Assembly (NCBI RefSeq): GCF_900105925.1
Contig: NZ_LT629791.1
Location: forward strand, 248,001 to 312,000
DNA from: Jiangella alkaliphila
GTDB taxonomy: Bacteria > Actinomycetota > Actinomycetes > Jiangellales > Jiangellaceae
DNA: 64,000 nt
Direction: 5' to 3'
The notes under the pieces are model-generated. The model saw only the letters and a list, made by a program, of their open reading frames with translations, did not search any database and was not told the DNA's origin. Shown one piece after another: positions 33,171-42,196 of the stretch. Every line of letters starts with the position of its first letter. Positions within the stretch are counted from its first letter, which is position 1. Made by a program: the position numbers and the translations under genes.

Positions 33171-33989
33171 ATGACCGACGACGGGCCGCAAGCCGGCCGC
33201 GACCTCACCGAGTTGCTCGGCGCCGTGCACAACCTGCTGCTCAACTCGCCGCGGGTCGAGGAGTTCCTCACCGACCTCGCCAAGCTGGCCGCCGACCTCG
33301 TCGAGCCGCCGGCGTCGTGCGGCATCACCACCAGCTACGACGGCCGGCCACGGACGGTCGTCAGCAGCGACCCGCGCGCCGCGCAGGTCGACGAGGGGCA
33401 GTACACCGGCGGCTGGGGCCCGTGCGTGCACACGCTGGCCACCGGCGACCCGGTCGAGATCGCCGACCAGGAGTCCGACGAACGCTGGCCGAAGTACCGC
33501 GTCCACGCCGTCGCGCTCGGCGTGCGCTCGTCGCTGAGCCTGCCGCTGACCGTGAATCGCGAGGTCATCGGCGCGATGAACCTCTACGACTTCGACCAGC
33601 CCGAGGCGTTCGACGCCCAGAACCGGCACCGGGCCGAGACGTTCGCCGCGCAGGCGTCGACGGCGCTGACGCTCGCGCTGCGCCAGGCGCACGACGCCGA
33701 GCTGACCGACCAGCTCGAGCAGGCGCTGGCCACGCGCAGCGTCATCGACCAGGCCGTCGGCATCCTCATGGCGCAGCAGCGGTGCTCGGCCGACCAGGCG
33801 TTCGGGCTGTTGCGCAAGCACTCGCAGAACAACAACCTCAAGCTGCGCACCGTCGCCGAGCGGATGGTGGCGAAGGTGTCCGGGCAGCCGGCGCCGCGGA
33901 CGGCCGTGTTCCAGCGGCGGCCGGGCGGGTCCATGCCCGAGGCGACGCCGGCGCTCGACGACGGCGGCATGGGCGGCGCGGGCGCGTAA
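33171..33989 (+). CDS. GAF-ANTAR regulator 2
   Basis: A 272-residue protein with a GAF domain at about 15-165 (CGITTSYDGRPRTVVSSDPR, GPCVHTLATGDPVEI, MNLYDFDQPEAFD) and an ANTAR domain at about 180-240 (LATRSVIDQAVGILMAQQRC, FGLLRKHSQNNNLKLRTVAE). A 30-residue Gly/Pro tail is disordered. It starts 25 bases after the TetR gene, possibly co-transcribed. Confidence 0.9.
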   Translation: MTDDGPQAGRDLTELLGAVHNLLLNSPRVEEFLTDLAKLAADLVEPPASCGITTSYDGRPRTVVSSDPRAAQVDEGQYTGGWGPCVHTLATGDPVEIADQESDERWPKYRVHAVALGVRSSLSLPLTVNREVIGAMNLYDFDQPEAFDAQNRHRAETFAAQASTALTLALRQAHDAELTDQLEQALATRSVIDQAVGILMAQQRCSADQAFGLLRKHSQNNNLKLRTVAERMVAKVSGQPAPRTAVFQRRPGGSMPEATPALDDGGMGGAGA

Positions 33990-34109
33990 GCCGGGCCGCA
34001 CCGCCCACGAGTTGTCTTTTCCGGGCCGGGCTCTGTACCTTGACGGTCTCCGGTTAAGACGCCAGCCGGCGGCAGTCTCGCCGCATCAGGCCGACGCACC
34101 GAGGTCTTC

Positions 34110-34838
34110 ATGGACTCGCCCTACGAGGCGCTCCCCGAGCCGGAGCCGGACACCGTCACCCGGCTCCTCGCCGCCGCCGCGTCGCAGCTCTACCTGCAGC
34201 CCGACGTGCACTCGACGGTGACCGCCGTCGCGCAGCAAGGTGTCGAGATCATCGGCGGCGACGCCGCGAGCGCCACGCTGCTGCGCCCGCGCGGCGACCG
34301 CGAGCTGGTCGTCGGCACGACCAGCCGGGCCGAGGAGGCCGATCGTTCCCAGTTCGACCTCGCCGAGGGGCCGTCGCTGACCGCCCTGGCGGCGCGGGCG
34401 CCGGTCCTGGTCGACGACACCGACGCCGAGCCGCGCTGGCCACGCTGGCGACTGGCCCTCGCGGAGCTCGGCTACCGCAGCCTGCTGGCGCTGCCGCTGG
34501 AGCTCGGGCCGCACTTCTCCGGTGCGATCGTCGTGTTCTGGGAGCAGCCCGAGCAGCCGGCCGAGCGGCACGTCGCCGTGGCGCGGATGTTGCTGCGGCA
34601 CGCCGCCATCGCGATCACCGACTCCCGGCGGTCGTCGACGCTGCGCGAGGCCATCGACGCCCGCTACCAGATCGGGCTGGCGCAGGGCATCCTCATAGAG
34701 CGGTACGGCCTGGACGCCGCCCAGTCGTTCGAGGTGCTGCGCCGGTACTCGCGCGACAACAACGTCAAGCTCAGCCGGGTCGCGGCCGACGTCGTGCGCA
34801 CGCGGTCGCTGCCCGACGCCCACGGCAGCGGCGAGTGA
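34110..34838 (+). CDS. GAF-ANTAR regulator 3
   Basis: A 242-residue GAF-ANTAR protein: GAF at about 20-165 (VTAVAQQGVEIIGGDAASAT, FDLAEGPSLTALAARAPVLV) and ANTAR at about 175-230 (DARYQIGLAQGILIERYGLD, FEVLRRYSRDNNVKLSRVA). The 120-bp gap before it is long enough to hold its own promoter. The ATG at 34110 is the first in frame. Confidence 0.9.
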   Translation: MDSPYEALPEPEPDTVTRLLAAAASQLYLQPDVHSTVTAVAQQGVEIIGGDAASATLLRPRGDRELVVGTTSRAEEADRSQFDLAEGPSLTALAARAPVLVDDTDAEPRWPRWRLALAELGYRSLLALPLELGPHFSGAIVVFWEQPEQPAERHVAVARMLLRHAAIAITDSRRSSTLREAIDARYQIGLAQGILIERYGLDAAQSFEVLRRYSRDNNVKLSRVAADVVRTRSLPDAHGSGE

Positions 34839-34899
34839 GTCCAGTAGTGTGGCCAGCGGCGACCGGCCTCGTGCGCCGGTCACCGCCGGGAGCCGCCAC

Positions 34900-35625
34900 G
34901 TGACCACCCCTGCCGAGCTGACGTCGCGACTGGCCCGGGCGGTCGCCGACGCCGGTTCCGGCACACGGCCGGCGCAGCGGCTGGGCGAGGCCTGCCGCCT
35001 GGTCCTCGGCGCCGACGGTGTCGCCGTCGTGCTCGCCGCCACGCTCCCGCAGCGGCTCACTGTCTGCGTCACCGACGACGTCATCGCGCGGGTCGAGGGC
35101 CTGCAGGACGTCCTCGGCGAGGGCCCCGGCGCTGACGCCTACCGGTACGGCCGGACGGTCGTGGGCCGCATCGGCTCCGACGACGCCGCGGCCGCCTGGC
35201 CGCTGTTCGCCGAGGCGGCGCTGCACGCTGCCGGCCCGCTCACCGTCGTGGCGGTCCCGGTCCCGGCCGGCACGGACGTCCTCGGCGTGCTGACGGCGTA
35301 TTGGATGGGCACCGGCCATCCGGTGCCGGACGCGGAGCTGACGACGCACCTGGCGGCTGCCGCCGGCACGACGCTGCTGCGCGACCCCGGCCTCGGCCAC
35401 GATCTCGGCCTCGACGCACCGGACGGCGCGCCCACCGGCGTCCGGGCCGAGGTGCACCGCGCCACCGGCGTCCTGATGGCGCGGCTGCGCCTGTCGCCGG
35501 ACGACGCGCTCGCGTTGCTGCGCGCCCGGGCCTACGCGTCCGGCGTCACGCTGGACGAGGTCGCGCGGCAGGTCCTGGACAACGTCGTGGGCCTCGCGTC
35601 CGGCGGCCGCCCACGACGGCGCTGA
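34900..35625 (+). CDS. GAF-ANTAR regulator 4
   Basis: A 241-residue, more divergent member. The GAF half (about 15-165, LGEACRLVLGADGVAVVLAA and LQDVLGEGPGADAYRYGRTV) is Ala-rich. The ANTAR domain is AEVHRATGVLMARLRLSPDD with LALLRARAYASGVTLDEVA. The GTG at 34900 follows GGGAG; a longer frame from 34849 has no comparable ribosome-binding site. A strong hairpin follows the stop. Confidence 0.83.
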   Translation: MTTPAELTSRLARAVADAGSGTRPAQRLGEACRLVLGADGVAVVLAATLPQRLTVCVTDDVIARVEGLQDVLGEGPGADAYRYGRTVVGRIGSDDAAAAWPLFAEAALHAAGPLTVVAVPVPAGTDVLGVLTAYWMGTGHPVPDAELTTHLAAAAGTTLLRDPGLGHDLGLDAPDGAPTGVRAEVHRATGVLMARLRLSPDDALALLRARAYASGVTLDEVARQVLDNVVGLASGGRPRRR

Positions 35626-35647
35626 CGGGCGGTGACGGCGGAACGGC

Positions 35648-35689
35648 CACTCCGCTCCCGGGAAGGGGGGCTTCGCGGGGAGCGGAGTG
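35648..35689 (+). terminator. hairpin terminator after GAF-ANTAR 4
   Basis: Perfect 12-bp stem (35648-35659 with 35678-35689) around an 18-base G-rich loop, 23 bases beyond the stop. It could also end the leftward LuxR transcript, whose stop is at 35806. Confidence 0.75.
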
Positions 35690-35805
35690 CCGATTCCCCC
35701 GTAGACGGATGTGCCGGCCGGCCCTGCACCCTTCCACCCGTCACTGTGTAGGAGGCACCAGCGCACCGGATCAGCACGCGGGAATCGCAGGTTTTCTGAG
35801 CGGCG

Positions 35806-38571
35806 CTACGCCGCCCCGCCGCTGTCGTCGTCGAGACCGGCGACGACGATGCCTGTCAGCTCGGTGCGCGACCGGATGCCGAGCTTGCGGAAGATGCGGC
35901 CCAGGTGCGCCTCGACGGTGCGGACGGACACGAACAGCTCGGCGGCGATCTCGCGGTTGCGCCGGCCGCTGGCGACCAGCGTGGCGATGCGCTGCTCGGC
36001 GTCGGTGAGGTCGGCCAGCCGGGTGGTCGGCGGCACCGGTCCCCCGGCCGCGCCGAGCTCCTGACCGGCCCGGCCGGCCAGCGCGATGGCGCCGCTCTCC
36101 TGGGCCAGCACGACGGTGCGCTGCAGCCACGACCGCGCGTCGGTGCGGCGGCCGAGCCGGCGCAGCCGCTCGCCGAAACAGAGCAGCGTGCGGGCCTGCT
36201 CGACCGGTGAGACCGTGTCGGGCGCGGTCTCGACCGCCTCGCGGAACAGCGTCAGCGCCTCCTCGCCCTCGCTGGCCAGCGCCCGGCAGCGCGCGACGGT
36301 GTGCCGCGCCCACGCCGTCGGGACCCGGCCGGCGCGCAGCTCGAACTCGGCCAGCGCGGCCCGGGCCCGGCCCAGTTCGCCGCTGCGCACGCAGGCCTCG
36401 ATGTAGTCGGGCTCGACGGCGAGGATGGACGGGTCGGCGTGCTCCAGCGCCTGCCGGCGCGCGTGGTCCAGCACCGACATCGCCTCGTCAAATCGGCCGA
36501 GCAGCAGCAGGAACGCGCCGGTCTCGGCCTGCATGACGGCGGTCGCCCACGAGTCGCTGTGCCGCCGCGACCCCTCGATGGACTGGCGCCGACGGTCCCA
36601 GGCGGCCTCGTCCTCACCCAGGTAGGCGTTGACCCTGATCATGTACGCCGGCACCAGCGCGCGGTGGGCGCTGTCGGCGTCGACGCGGTCCCAGGCGGCC
36701 GCGGCCTCGACGGCCTCGCGCAGCCGGCCGGCCCGCAGCTCCAGCTGGACCAGCCCGGCCAGCGACGCCCGCAGCAGCAGCGGCGAGTCGCCGAACTGCC
36801 CGCTGGTGACGGCGCGCAGCAGCCGCCGCGCCTGCCCGTACCGCTCGGCCCGGACCAGCACGGTCGCGTGCAGCAGGTTCGCCTCGGCCTCGCCGAACAG
36901 GTCCTCCGCACCTGTGGGCCCGCTCTCGACCAGCTCCACCGCGCGATCCAGCTCGCCGCTCACGGAGGCCAGCAGCGCGGCCGTGCGCTGGTGCGCGGCG
37001 CCGGTGGCGGCGTCGAAGTCGTCGCAGAACCGTTCCGCCAGCGCCAGGAACCGGGCCGCCTCGGCCTGCTCCATGCGCCCGGCCAGCCCGTGTGCGGCGG
37101 CGAGGTCGAGCGCGGCCGCGCGGGTCGGGTCGATCGGCGCGATCTCCTCGACGTGCCGGCTGACCAGGCCGGTCGCGACCTCGCCGTCGAGCAGGTTGCG
37201 GGCGCGCACCTCCAGCAGCGCGAAGTCGGCCCGCTGCTCGGCCGTGGTGTCGAGCCGGAACCGCTCCCGCGCGATGTGCACCGCCTCGTCCAGCCGGCCG
37301 GCGAGGACGGCGAACCGGCCGGCCTGCAGCAGCCGCCCGATGCGCTCGCCGGGCTTGGACGTCAGCCGGACCGCTTCGCGCGCGAACGCCAGCGACCGTT
37401 CGACCTCACCACGGACCAGCGACTCGGCGGCCACCCGCTCCAGCCGGGTGGCCAGCTCGTCGTCGTGGTCGTGCCGGGTCTGCGCCAGGTGCCAGAGCTG
37501 CCGCCCGGGGTCGGAGTCGGCGTACGCGGCGGCCAGTGCCTGGTGGGCGGCGTCGCGCTCGGCCATGGTGGCGGCCTGCCAGATGATCGAGCGGACCGCC
37601 GGGCGCTGCAGCGTGAACGTCCCGTCGGACCGGTTGAGATGCTCGGCGAACAGCCAGGCGACGTGCGGCGCGTCGGGCGAGCCGAGCGCGTTCAGCACCG
37701 GGGCCAGCCGATGGTCCTCGCTGCCGGTGGCGACCAGCAGCGCAAACCGCTGGTCGTCGCCGAGCGTCGCCAGCTCGGGCAGCTGCTGCGCCTGCAGCAC
37801 CGGCGAGTGCGGCAGGTGGCGGTCCAGCTCGACCTGCCCGAGCAGCTGCACGTCCGGGACCCGGCCGACGACGTCGAGCAGGGCCCGCGGGTTGCCGCCG
37901 ACCCGGGCGGCGAGGCGGGCGGCGACGCTGTGCAGGGTGTGCGAGCCGGCCGCGCGGCGGACCAGCTCGGTCGCCTCGGTGGACGGCAGTTCGCCGAGGC
38001 GGATCAGCGGCAGCCCGAGCAGCGGAGGCACCCGTTCGGCGGTGTCGACGACCACCAGGAACACCAGCGGCGACGTCCCGACCCGCCGGGCCACGAAGCC
38101 CAGGACCTCCAGCGACTGCGGGTCGAGCCGGTGCGCGTCGTCGATGACGATGACCAGCGGCCGCCGCACCCGGCTGACCAGCGGCTGCACCTGGACGGCG
38201 ATCTCGTACGCCGACGCGGTCTGGTCCAGCTGCGTCGTGAGCTCGTCGACCAGCCGCGCCGCCTGCCGCTGCTGCTCAGGCTCCAGCGAGCCCACGACGG
38301 CGGACAGCACGAGGTGCAGGCCCGAGAACGGCCAGCCGCGCTCGGAGTCGGCGGCCACGACCGACGACACGGTCACCTCGTCGAGGCCGGCCAGCCGCCC
38401 GGCGCGCGCGTCGTCGGACACGGCGCGCACGAGCGCGCTCTTGCCGACGCCGTCGACGCCCTCCACGACGACCGCGCCACCCTCGCCGGCCGCCAACCTC
38501 AGCAGGACTTCCCGGATCCTGGTCTGCTCACTGTCGCGACCGATCAACGCGTCGCGTACTTCCTTGTCCAC
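35806..38571 (-). CDS. large ATPase-LuxR (LAL-type) transcriptional regulator
   Basis: A 921-residue regulator. The N-terminal AAA/NACHT-like ATPase has Walker A GVDGVGKSA (38-46) and Walker B LVIVIDDAHRLD (about 138-149). A long helical, TPR-like middle runs from about 360 to 830. The C-terminal LuxR helix-turn-helix reads LTDAEQRIATLVASGRRNRE with IAAELFVSVRTVEAHLGRIF (about 850-905). LAL proteins act as signal-gated activators of catabolic or biosynthetic genes. It is divergent from another large LuxR regulator across 195 bp. Confidence 0.92.
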   Translation of the reverse strand: MDKEVRDALIGRDSEQTRIREVLLRLAAGEGGAVVVEGVDGVGKSALVRAVSDDARAGRLAGLDEVTVSSVVAADSERGWPFSGLHLVLSAVVGSLEPEQQRQAARLVDELTTQLDQTASAYEIAVQVQPLVSRVRRPLVIVIDDAHRLDPQSLEVLGFVARRVGTSPLVFLVVVDTAERVPPLLGLPLIRLGELPSTEATELVRRAAGSHTLHSVAARLAARVGGNPRALLDVVGRVPDVQLLGQVELDRHLPHSPVLQAQQLPELATLGDDQRFALLVATGSEDHRLAPVLNALGSPDAPHVAWLFAEHLNRSDGTFTLQRPAVRSIIWQAATMAERDAAHQALAAAYADSDPGRQLWHLAQTRHDHDDELATRLERVAAESLVRGEVERSLAFAREAVRLTSKPGERIGRLLQAGRFAVLAGRLDEAVHIARERFRLDTTAEQRADFALLEVRARNLLDGEVATGLVSRHVEEIAPIDPTRAAALDLAAAHGLAGRMEQAEAARFLALAERFCDDFDAATGAAHQRTAALLASVSGELDRAVELVESGPTGAEDLFGEAEANLLHATVLVRAERYGQARRLLRAVTSGQFGDSPLLLRASLAGLVQLELRAGRLREAVEAAAAWDRVDADSAHRALVPAYMIRVNAYLGEDEAAWDRRRQSIEGSRRHSDSWATAVMQAETGAFLLLLGRFDEAMSVLDHARRQALEHADPSILAVEPDYIEACVRSGELGRARAALAEFELRAGRVPTAWARHTVARCRALASEGEEALTLFREAVETAPDTVSPVEQARTLLCFGERLRRLGRRTDARSWLQRTVVLAQESGAIALAGRAGQELGAAGGPVPPTTRLADLTDAEQRIATLVASGRRNREIAAELFVSVRTVEAHLGRIFRKLGIRSRTELTGIVVAGLDDDSGGAA

Positions 38572-38766
38572 CCGTTCCCCTCACCCTGCGATCACACCAT
38601 CGCCGGGCCCCCCATCGCGATCTTCACCCCCAAGCATCGCGTCCGGCACCCTCCCATGACGGCAGAAGCCGACACTGCTGACGGGTGAGCGGGGGTGGAT
38701 CGTGGGGTGAGGGAGGGGGTGAGTCTAAGATCGACTTCGGGCGGGGGGCTCGGGGGAGGCTGTGCG
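38572..38766. other. divergent spacer between two LuxR-type regulator genes
   Basis: This 195-bp spacer must contain both promoters. The strand toward 38767 is very G-rich, with the ribosome-binding site GGAGG seven bases before the ATG. No convincing palindrome or -35/-10 pair was recognised. Confidence 0.5.
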
Positions 38767-41274
38767 ATGCAAGGTGCTGAAGGTGACCGACGGCGGGCGG
38801 GGCCGCGTCCCGTCCTGTCCAGACCGCGCCTGAGCGAGCCCTTGACCAGGCGCGATGCCGCGCCCATCGTCGTCGTGCAGGGCCCACCCGGACTGGGCAA
38901 GTCGCTGCTGCTCGACGACGTCGCCCGCCGGCTGGGCCCGGGCCGGGTGGCGCGGGTGGACCCGGACGCCGGCGACGACCTCGGCGCCGTCGTCGACGAC
39001 ATCCTGGCCCACGCGGTCGCCGACGACGCGGCCGACCCGCCGGCGGTCCTGCTCGACGGCGTCGTCCGGCCCGACGGCGAGGGCGTGCGCGCGGCGCTGC
39101 GATCGGTGCGCGACCACGACACCCGGCTGCTGCTGAGCACCCGGACGCTGCCCGGCTGGGTGACGTCGGACCGGCTGCTCGACGGCACCATCCACCTCGT
39201 CGGGCTGCCTGACCTGTTGTTCGACTCCTCGGAGATCCAGCAGCTGGCCACCCGGTTCCGGGTCGCGCTGAGCGCCGACGACCTCGCCGAGCTGGACCAG
39301 ACGGCCGACGGCTGGCCGGCGCTCGTCGTCGCGTGGCTGCGCACCCGGCGGACCGACGCGACGTTGTCCGCGCGCGCGCTGCACGACCTCATCGACCGCT
39401 TCGTCCGCATCGAGGTGCTCGGCGACCTCGGCCCGGCGGACCGTGCGCTGCTCACCGACGCGGCCGCCGCGCCGCGGTTCGACGCGACCGTACTGGCGCT
39501 GCTGCTCGAGGACCACGCCCTGCCGGCGTACACGGCGACGCTGATCGACCGGTGGGCGACTGCCGGCCGGCTGGTGCCCGCCTCCGACGAGGGCCACTGG
39601 CGGCTGCCGCTGCCGGTGCGCCGCTGCCTGCTGGCGCAGCTGGACCTCGAGCAGCCGGGGCGGCGCACCGATCTGGTGACGCGGGCCGTCCGGCTGCTGG
39701 TCGCCCGCGGCCGCACGACCGACGCGCTGCCGCTGGTGGTCGACTCCACGCTGGACAAGGCGACCGCCGGCAGCGTGGTGCGGGCCAGCTGGGAGCCGGC
39801 GGTCGCGCGTGGCCAGTTCGACGACCTGCTGCCTGCGGTGAACACGCTGCCCGACGACGTCGTCGCCGCCGACCCGGTGCTGTTGCTGCTGGCGGCCATC
39901 TCCGCGGTCGCGCCGCCGCCCGATCTCGACACGTTCGCCCGCCGGGTCGCGCAGGCCGACCGGCTTGTCGACCAGCACATGCTGAGCGGGACGCTGCTGA
40001 CCATCCGGTGCTTCCAGATGGTGCTGGCCCGGGCCCGGGGAGACGCGGCCGCCGCGCTCGCCGTCGAGCGGATGGGCCAGGCGCTGATCGAGGCCGCCGG
40101 CGACGACGAGCTGCGCGAGCACCTCGACCGCATCGTCTACTTCGACTGGCAGACCGGCGCCAACCGGCTGGCGACCGGCGACCTCGACGCCGCCGAGACC
40201 GTCCTCGGTCACACCGCCACCCAGGCCCGGCACCACGGCATCGCCTGGCACGAGGCGAACAGCGAGGCGCTGCGCTCGTACACGTCGTTCCTGCGCGGCG
40301 ACCTCGCCGGCGCGGCCCGGCAGACGCGGTCGGCGGCGGAGATCGCCCGCCGGCACGGCTGGGCCGACAACCAGTTCACCGACCACGTGCACCTCACCCG
40401 CGGCGCGCTCGACCTCGAGCACGGGCGCACCACCGGCGTCGCCGAGCGGCTGCACCGCGCCCAGCGCCGGGTCGACCGCGACGCCGTCCCGCCGGCCGCG
40501 CGGCTCGCGCTCGCGTGGTCGACCCTCGCGCTGCTGGCCGGCGACCGCACCGCCGCCGGGCACGCCGAGCTGCTGACCGGCGACGATTACACAACCAACC
40601 GGCTGCCGCTCAACCGGCTGCTCGCGACGATCGCCCGCGCGTACGCGCTGCTGGCCCGCGACGACCCCAAGGCCGCGTCCGCTGTGCTGGACACCGCAAT
40701 CGCGCCGCCCGGGCACGCCGCCCTGCTCGCCGTCGCCCGGGCCAGGGCGCTGCTGGCCGCCGACGACCCGCTGGCGGCCGGGCGCGAACTGGCCGCGCTC
40801 GGCGACCTCGGCGCCGTCTCGCTGACAGTCCGCGCCGACGTCTTCGCCCTGCACGTCGAGAGCGCCCTGCAGCGCGGCGTCAGCGCCGACGGCGACGTCC
40901 ACCAGCTGCTGGCGCTGGCCGAGCGGACCGGCGCGCGTCGGCAGTTGCTGCTGCCGCCGTTGCTGCGGGCGGCGCTCACCGGCGGCGAGCTGCCGCTGCC
41001 GCCGTCAGGCCCGCTGAGCACGCTGGCGGTCGAGCTGGCGGCGCTGCACCGCGCCAACACCGCCGGCGCGCCCGCGCTGTCCGAGCGCGAGACCGAGGTG
41101 CTGCTGTCGCTCGACGGGCCCGACACGCTCAGCGAGATCGCTAAATCGATGTACATCTCCGGCAACACCTTGAAGACGACGGCCCGATCGCTCTACCGCA
41201 AGCTCGGCGCGGCCGACCGCTACGAGGCCGTCACGGTGGCCCGGGCGCTGGGGATCCTGCCGCCCGTCACCTGA
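38767..41274 (+). CDS. LuxR-family regulator with N-terminal P-loop ATPase domain (MalT/LAL-like)
   Basis: An 835-residue regulator. Walker A is GPPGLGKSLLLDD (39-51). The following segment, LLLSTRTLPGWVTSDRLLDG, resembles the MalT-like NTPase core. A long Ala-rich helical-repeat middle and a C-terminal LuxR-type HTH follow (ALSERETEVLLSLDGPDTLS, IAKSMYISGNTLKTTARSLY, about 760-825). The frame is open from 38695, but the ATG at 38767 has GGAGG at the right distance. It differs clearly from its divergent neighbour, so the pair is not a recent duplication. Confidence 0.88.
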   Translation: MQGAEGDRRRAGPRPVLSRPRLSEPLTRRDAAPIVVVQGPPGLGKSLLLDDVARRLGPGRVARVDPDAGDDLGAVVDDILAHAVADDAADPPAVLLDGVVRPDGEGVRAALRSVRDHDTRLLLSTRTLPGWVTSDRLLDGTIHLVGLPDLLFDSSEIQQLATRFRVALSADDLAELDQTADGWPALVVAWLRTRRTDATLSARALHDLIDRFVRIEVLGDLGPADRALLTDAAAAPRFDATVLALLLEDHALPAYTATLIDRWATAGRLVPASDEGHWRLPLPVRRCLLAQLDLEQPGRRTDLVTRAVRLLVARGRTTDALPLVVDSTLDKATAGSVVRASWEPAVARGQFDDLLPAVNTLPDDVVAADPVLLLLAAISAVAPPPDLDTFARRVAQADRLVDQHMLSGTLLTIRCFQMVLARARGDAAAALAVERMGQALIEAAGDDELREHLDRIVYFDWQTGANRLATGDLDAAETVLGHTATQARHHGIAWHEANSEALRSYTSFLRGDLAGAARQTRSAAEIARRHGWADNQFTDHVHLTRGALDLEHGRTTGVAERLHRAQRRVDRDAVPPAARLALAWSTLALLAGDRTAAGHAELLTGDDYTTNRLPLNRLLATIARAYALLARDDPKAASAVLDTAIAPPGHAALLAVARARALLAADDPLAAGRELAALGDLGAVSLTVRADVFALHVESALQRGVSADGDVHQLLALAERTGARRQLLLPPLLRAALTGGELPLPPSGPLSTLAVELAALHRANTAGAPALSERETEVLLSLDGPDTLSEIAKSMYISGNTLKTTARSLYRKLGAADRYEAVTVARALGILPPVT

Positions 41275-41373
41275 TCGGTTGCTCCCGGTTTGCGGCAAGA
41301 TCGTGAATCCCCCTAGGAAGTTCTGCGGGGAGTGCCGACGCGCGGGGGACCCGCCTGCCACCAGGTTCTTTCC

Positions 41374-41931
41374 ATGGCAGCTGAGTGGGATCATCAGGAG
41401 TTCGCCATCCTGCTCGACCGGGCCCACGAGGGCGACGACGACGCCTTCGGGATCCTCTACGAGAAGACGGCGCCGATGGCCCACCGCGCGGCCCAGCACA
41501 TCGTGCGTGACCGGCACGCCGCCGACGACCTGGTCCAGGAGACGTTCTGCCTCGTGTTGAACGCCGTCCGGGCCGGCCGCGGGCCGCGCTCGTCGTTCCC
41601 CGGCTACGTGCTGTCGACGGTGAAGCGGCTGGCCTACCGGCATTCGACCGCGCGCGGCCGCACCGTCATCGTCCAGGACCCGGCCGCCTGGGACGCGCTT
41701 CTCGGCCGGCCCGGCTCCGACGCCGCGGACGCTGGGCGGGTCGCGGCCGCGCTGGCCAGCCTGCCGGCCCGCTGGCGCCACGTCCTCTGGCTGGTCGACG
41801 TCGAGCACTACTCGCCGTCGGAGCTGGGCTCGCGGATGTCGATGACCCCGAACGCCGTCTCCAGCCTGGCAGCCCGGGCCCGCAAGGCCCTGCGCGCCGC
41901 CTACCTCGAGACGGCCGCCGACGCCGCCTGA
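41374..41931 (+). CDS. ECF-type RNA polymerase sigma factor
   Basis: A 185-residue sigma-70-family protein with region 2 (FGILYEKTAPMAHRAAQHIV, AADDLVQETFCLVLNAV) and region 4 (LPARWRHVLWLVDVEHYSPS, ELGSRMSMTPNAVSSLAARA). No anti-sigma gene is adjacent, which is unusual for ECF factors, although the next gene encodes a surface protein in the other direction. The ATG at 41374 is chosen because region 2 begins about 12 residues later; a GTG/ATG further upstream at 41332 is possible but lacks a ribosome-binding site. Confidence 0.86.
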   Translation: MAAEWDHQEFAILLDRAHEGDDDAFGILYEKTAPMAHRAAQHIVRDRHAADDLVQETFCLVLNAVRAGRGPRSSFPGYVLSTVKRLAYRHSTARGRTVIVQDPAAWDALLGRPGSDAADAGRVAAALASLPARWRHVLWLVDVEHYSPSELGSRMSMTPNAVSSLAARARKALRAAYLETAADAA

Positions 41932-41990
41932 CCCGCACGCCAGGGCCTGGCCGCCCCACATCGTCGCCGGTCAGTGCTCATCCACACCTG

Positions 41991-42074
41991 CTGGTGCTCT
42001 GCCGTCGCATGAGACGGCAGACCTCCATCGCGCGCGATGGTGCTCTGCAGTCGGATGAGACGGCAGAGCACCAG
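41991..42074. repeat. compound palindromic element
   Basis: An 84-bp structure. The outer arms 41991-42006 and 42059-42074 are perfect 16-bp inverted repeats. Each also pairs internally with a partial copy (42013-42020 and 42039-42052) to give two tandem hairpins. The centre 42025-42040 is a perfect 16-bp palindrome (CCATCGCGCGCGATGG). It lies 60 bases after the sigma-factor stop, so it could terminate that transcript or be a REP/MITE-like element. Confidence 0.7.
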
Positions 42075-42098
42075 CGCCGCTGACAGGACACTGAACGT

Positions 42099-42143
42099 GC
42101 GAAGACCCGGCCGCCGCGGCGTGCGCGACGATCGGGCCTTCGC
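42099..42143 (+). terminator. weak hairpin in the sigma/surface-protein spacer
   Basis: Imperfect arms GCGAAGACCCG (42099-42109) and CGGGCCTTCGC (42133-42143) can pair with one mismatch around a 23-base loop. It may assist termination of the rightward transcript. Confidence 0.35.
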
Positions 42144-42153
42144 GTTGACGACG

Positions 42154-42192
42154 CGACCGCGGGGCCGGCTGCTGGTGCCGGCCCCGCGGTCG
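42154..42192 (-). terminator. hairpin terminator of the surface-protein gene
   Basis: Perfect 16-bp stem (42154-42169 with 42177-42192) and a 7-base loop, five bases past the stop of the leftward gene at 42197. Confidence 0.8.
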
Positions 42193-42196
42193 TGTG

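Noticed and set aside
31780-41931. Secondary-metabolite gene cluster suggested by the concentration of regulators
   Set aside because: No synthase, tailoring enzyme or carrier protein is encoded nearby; the segment is made of regulators and small conserved proteins only.
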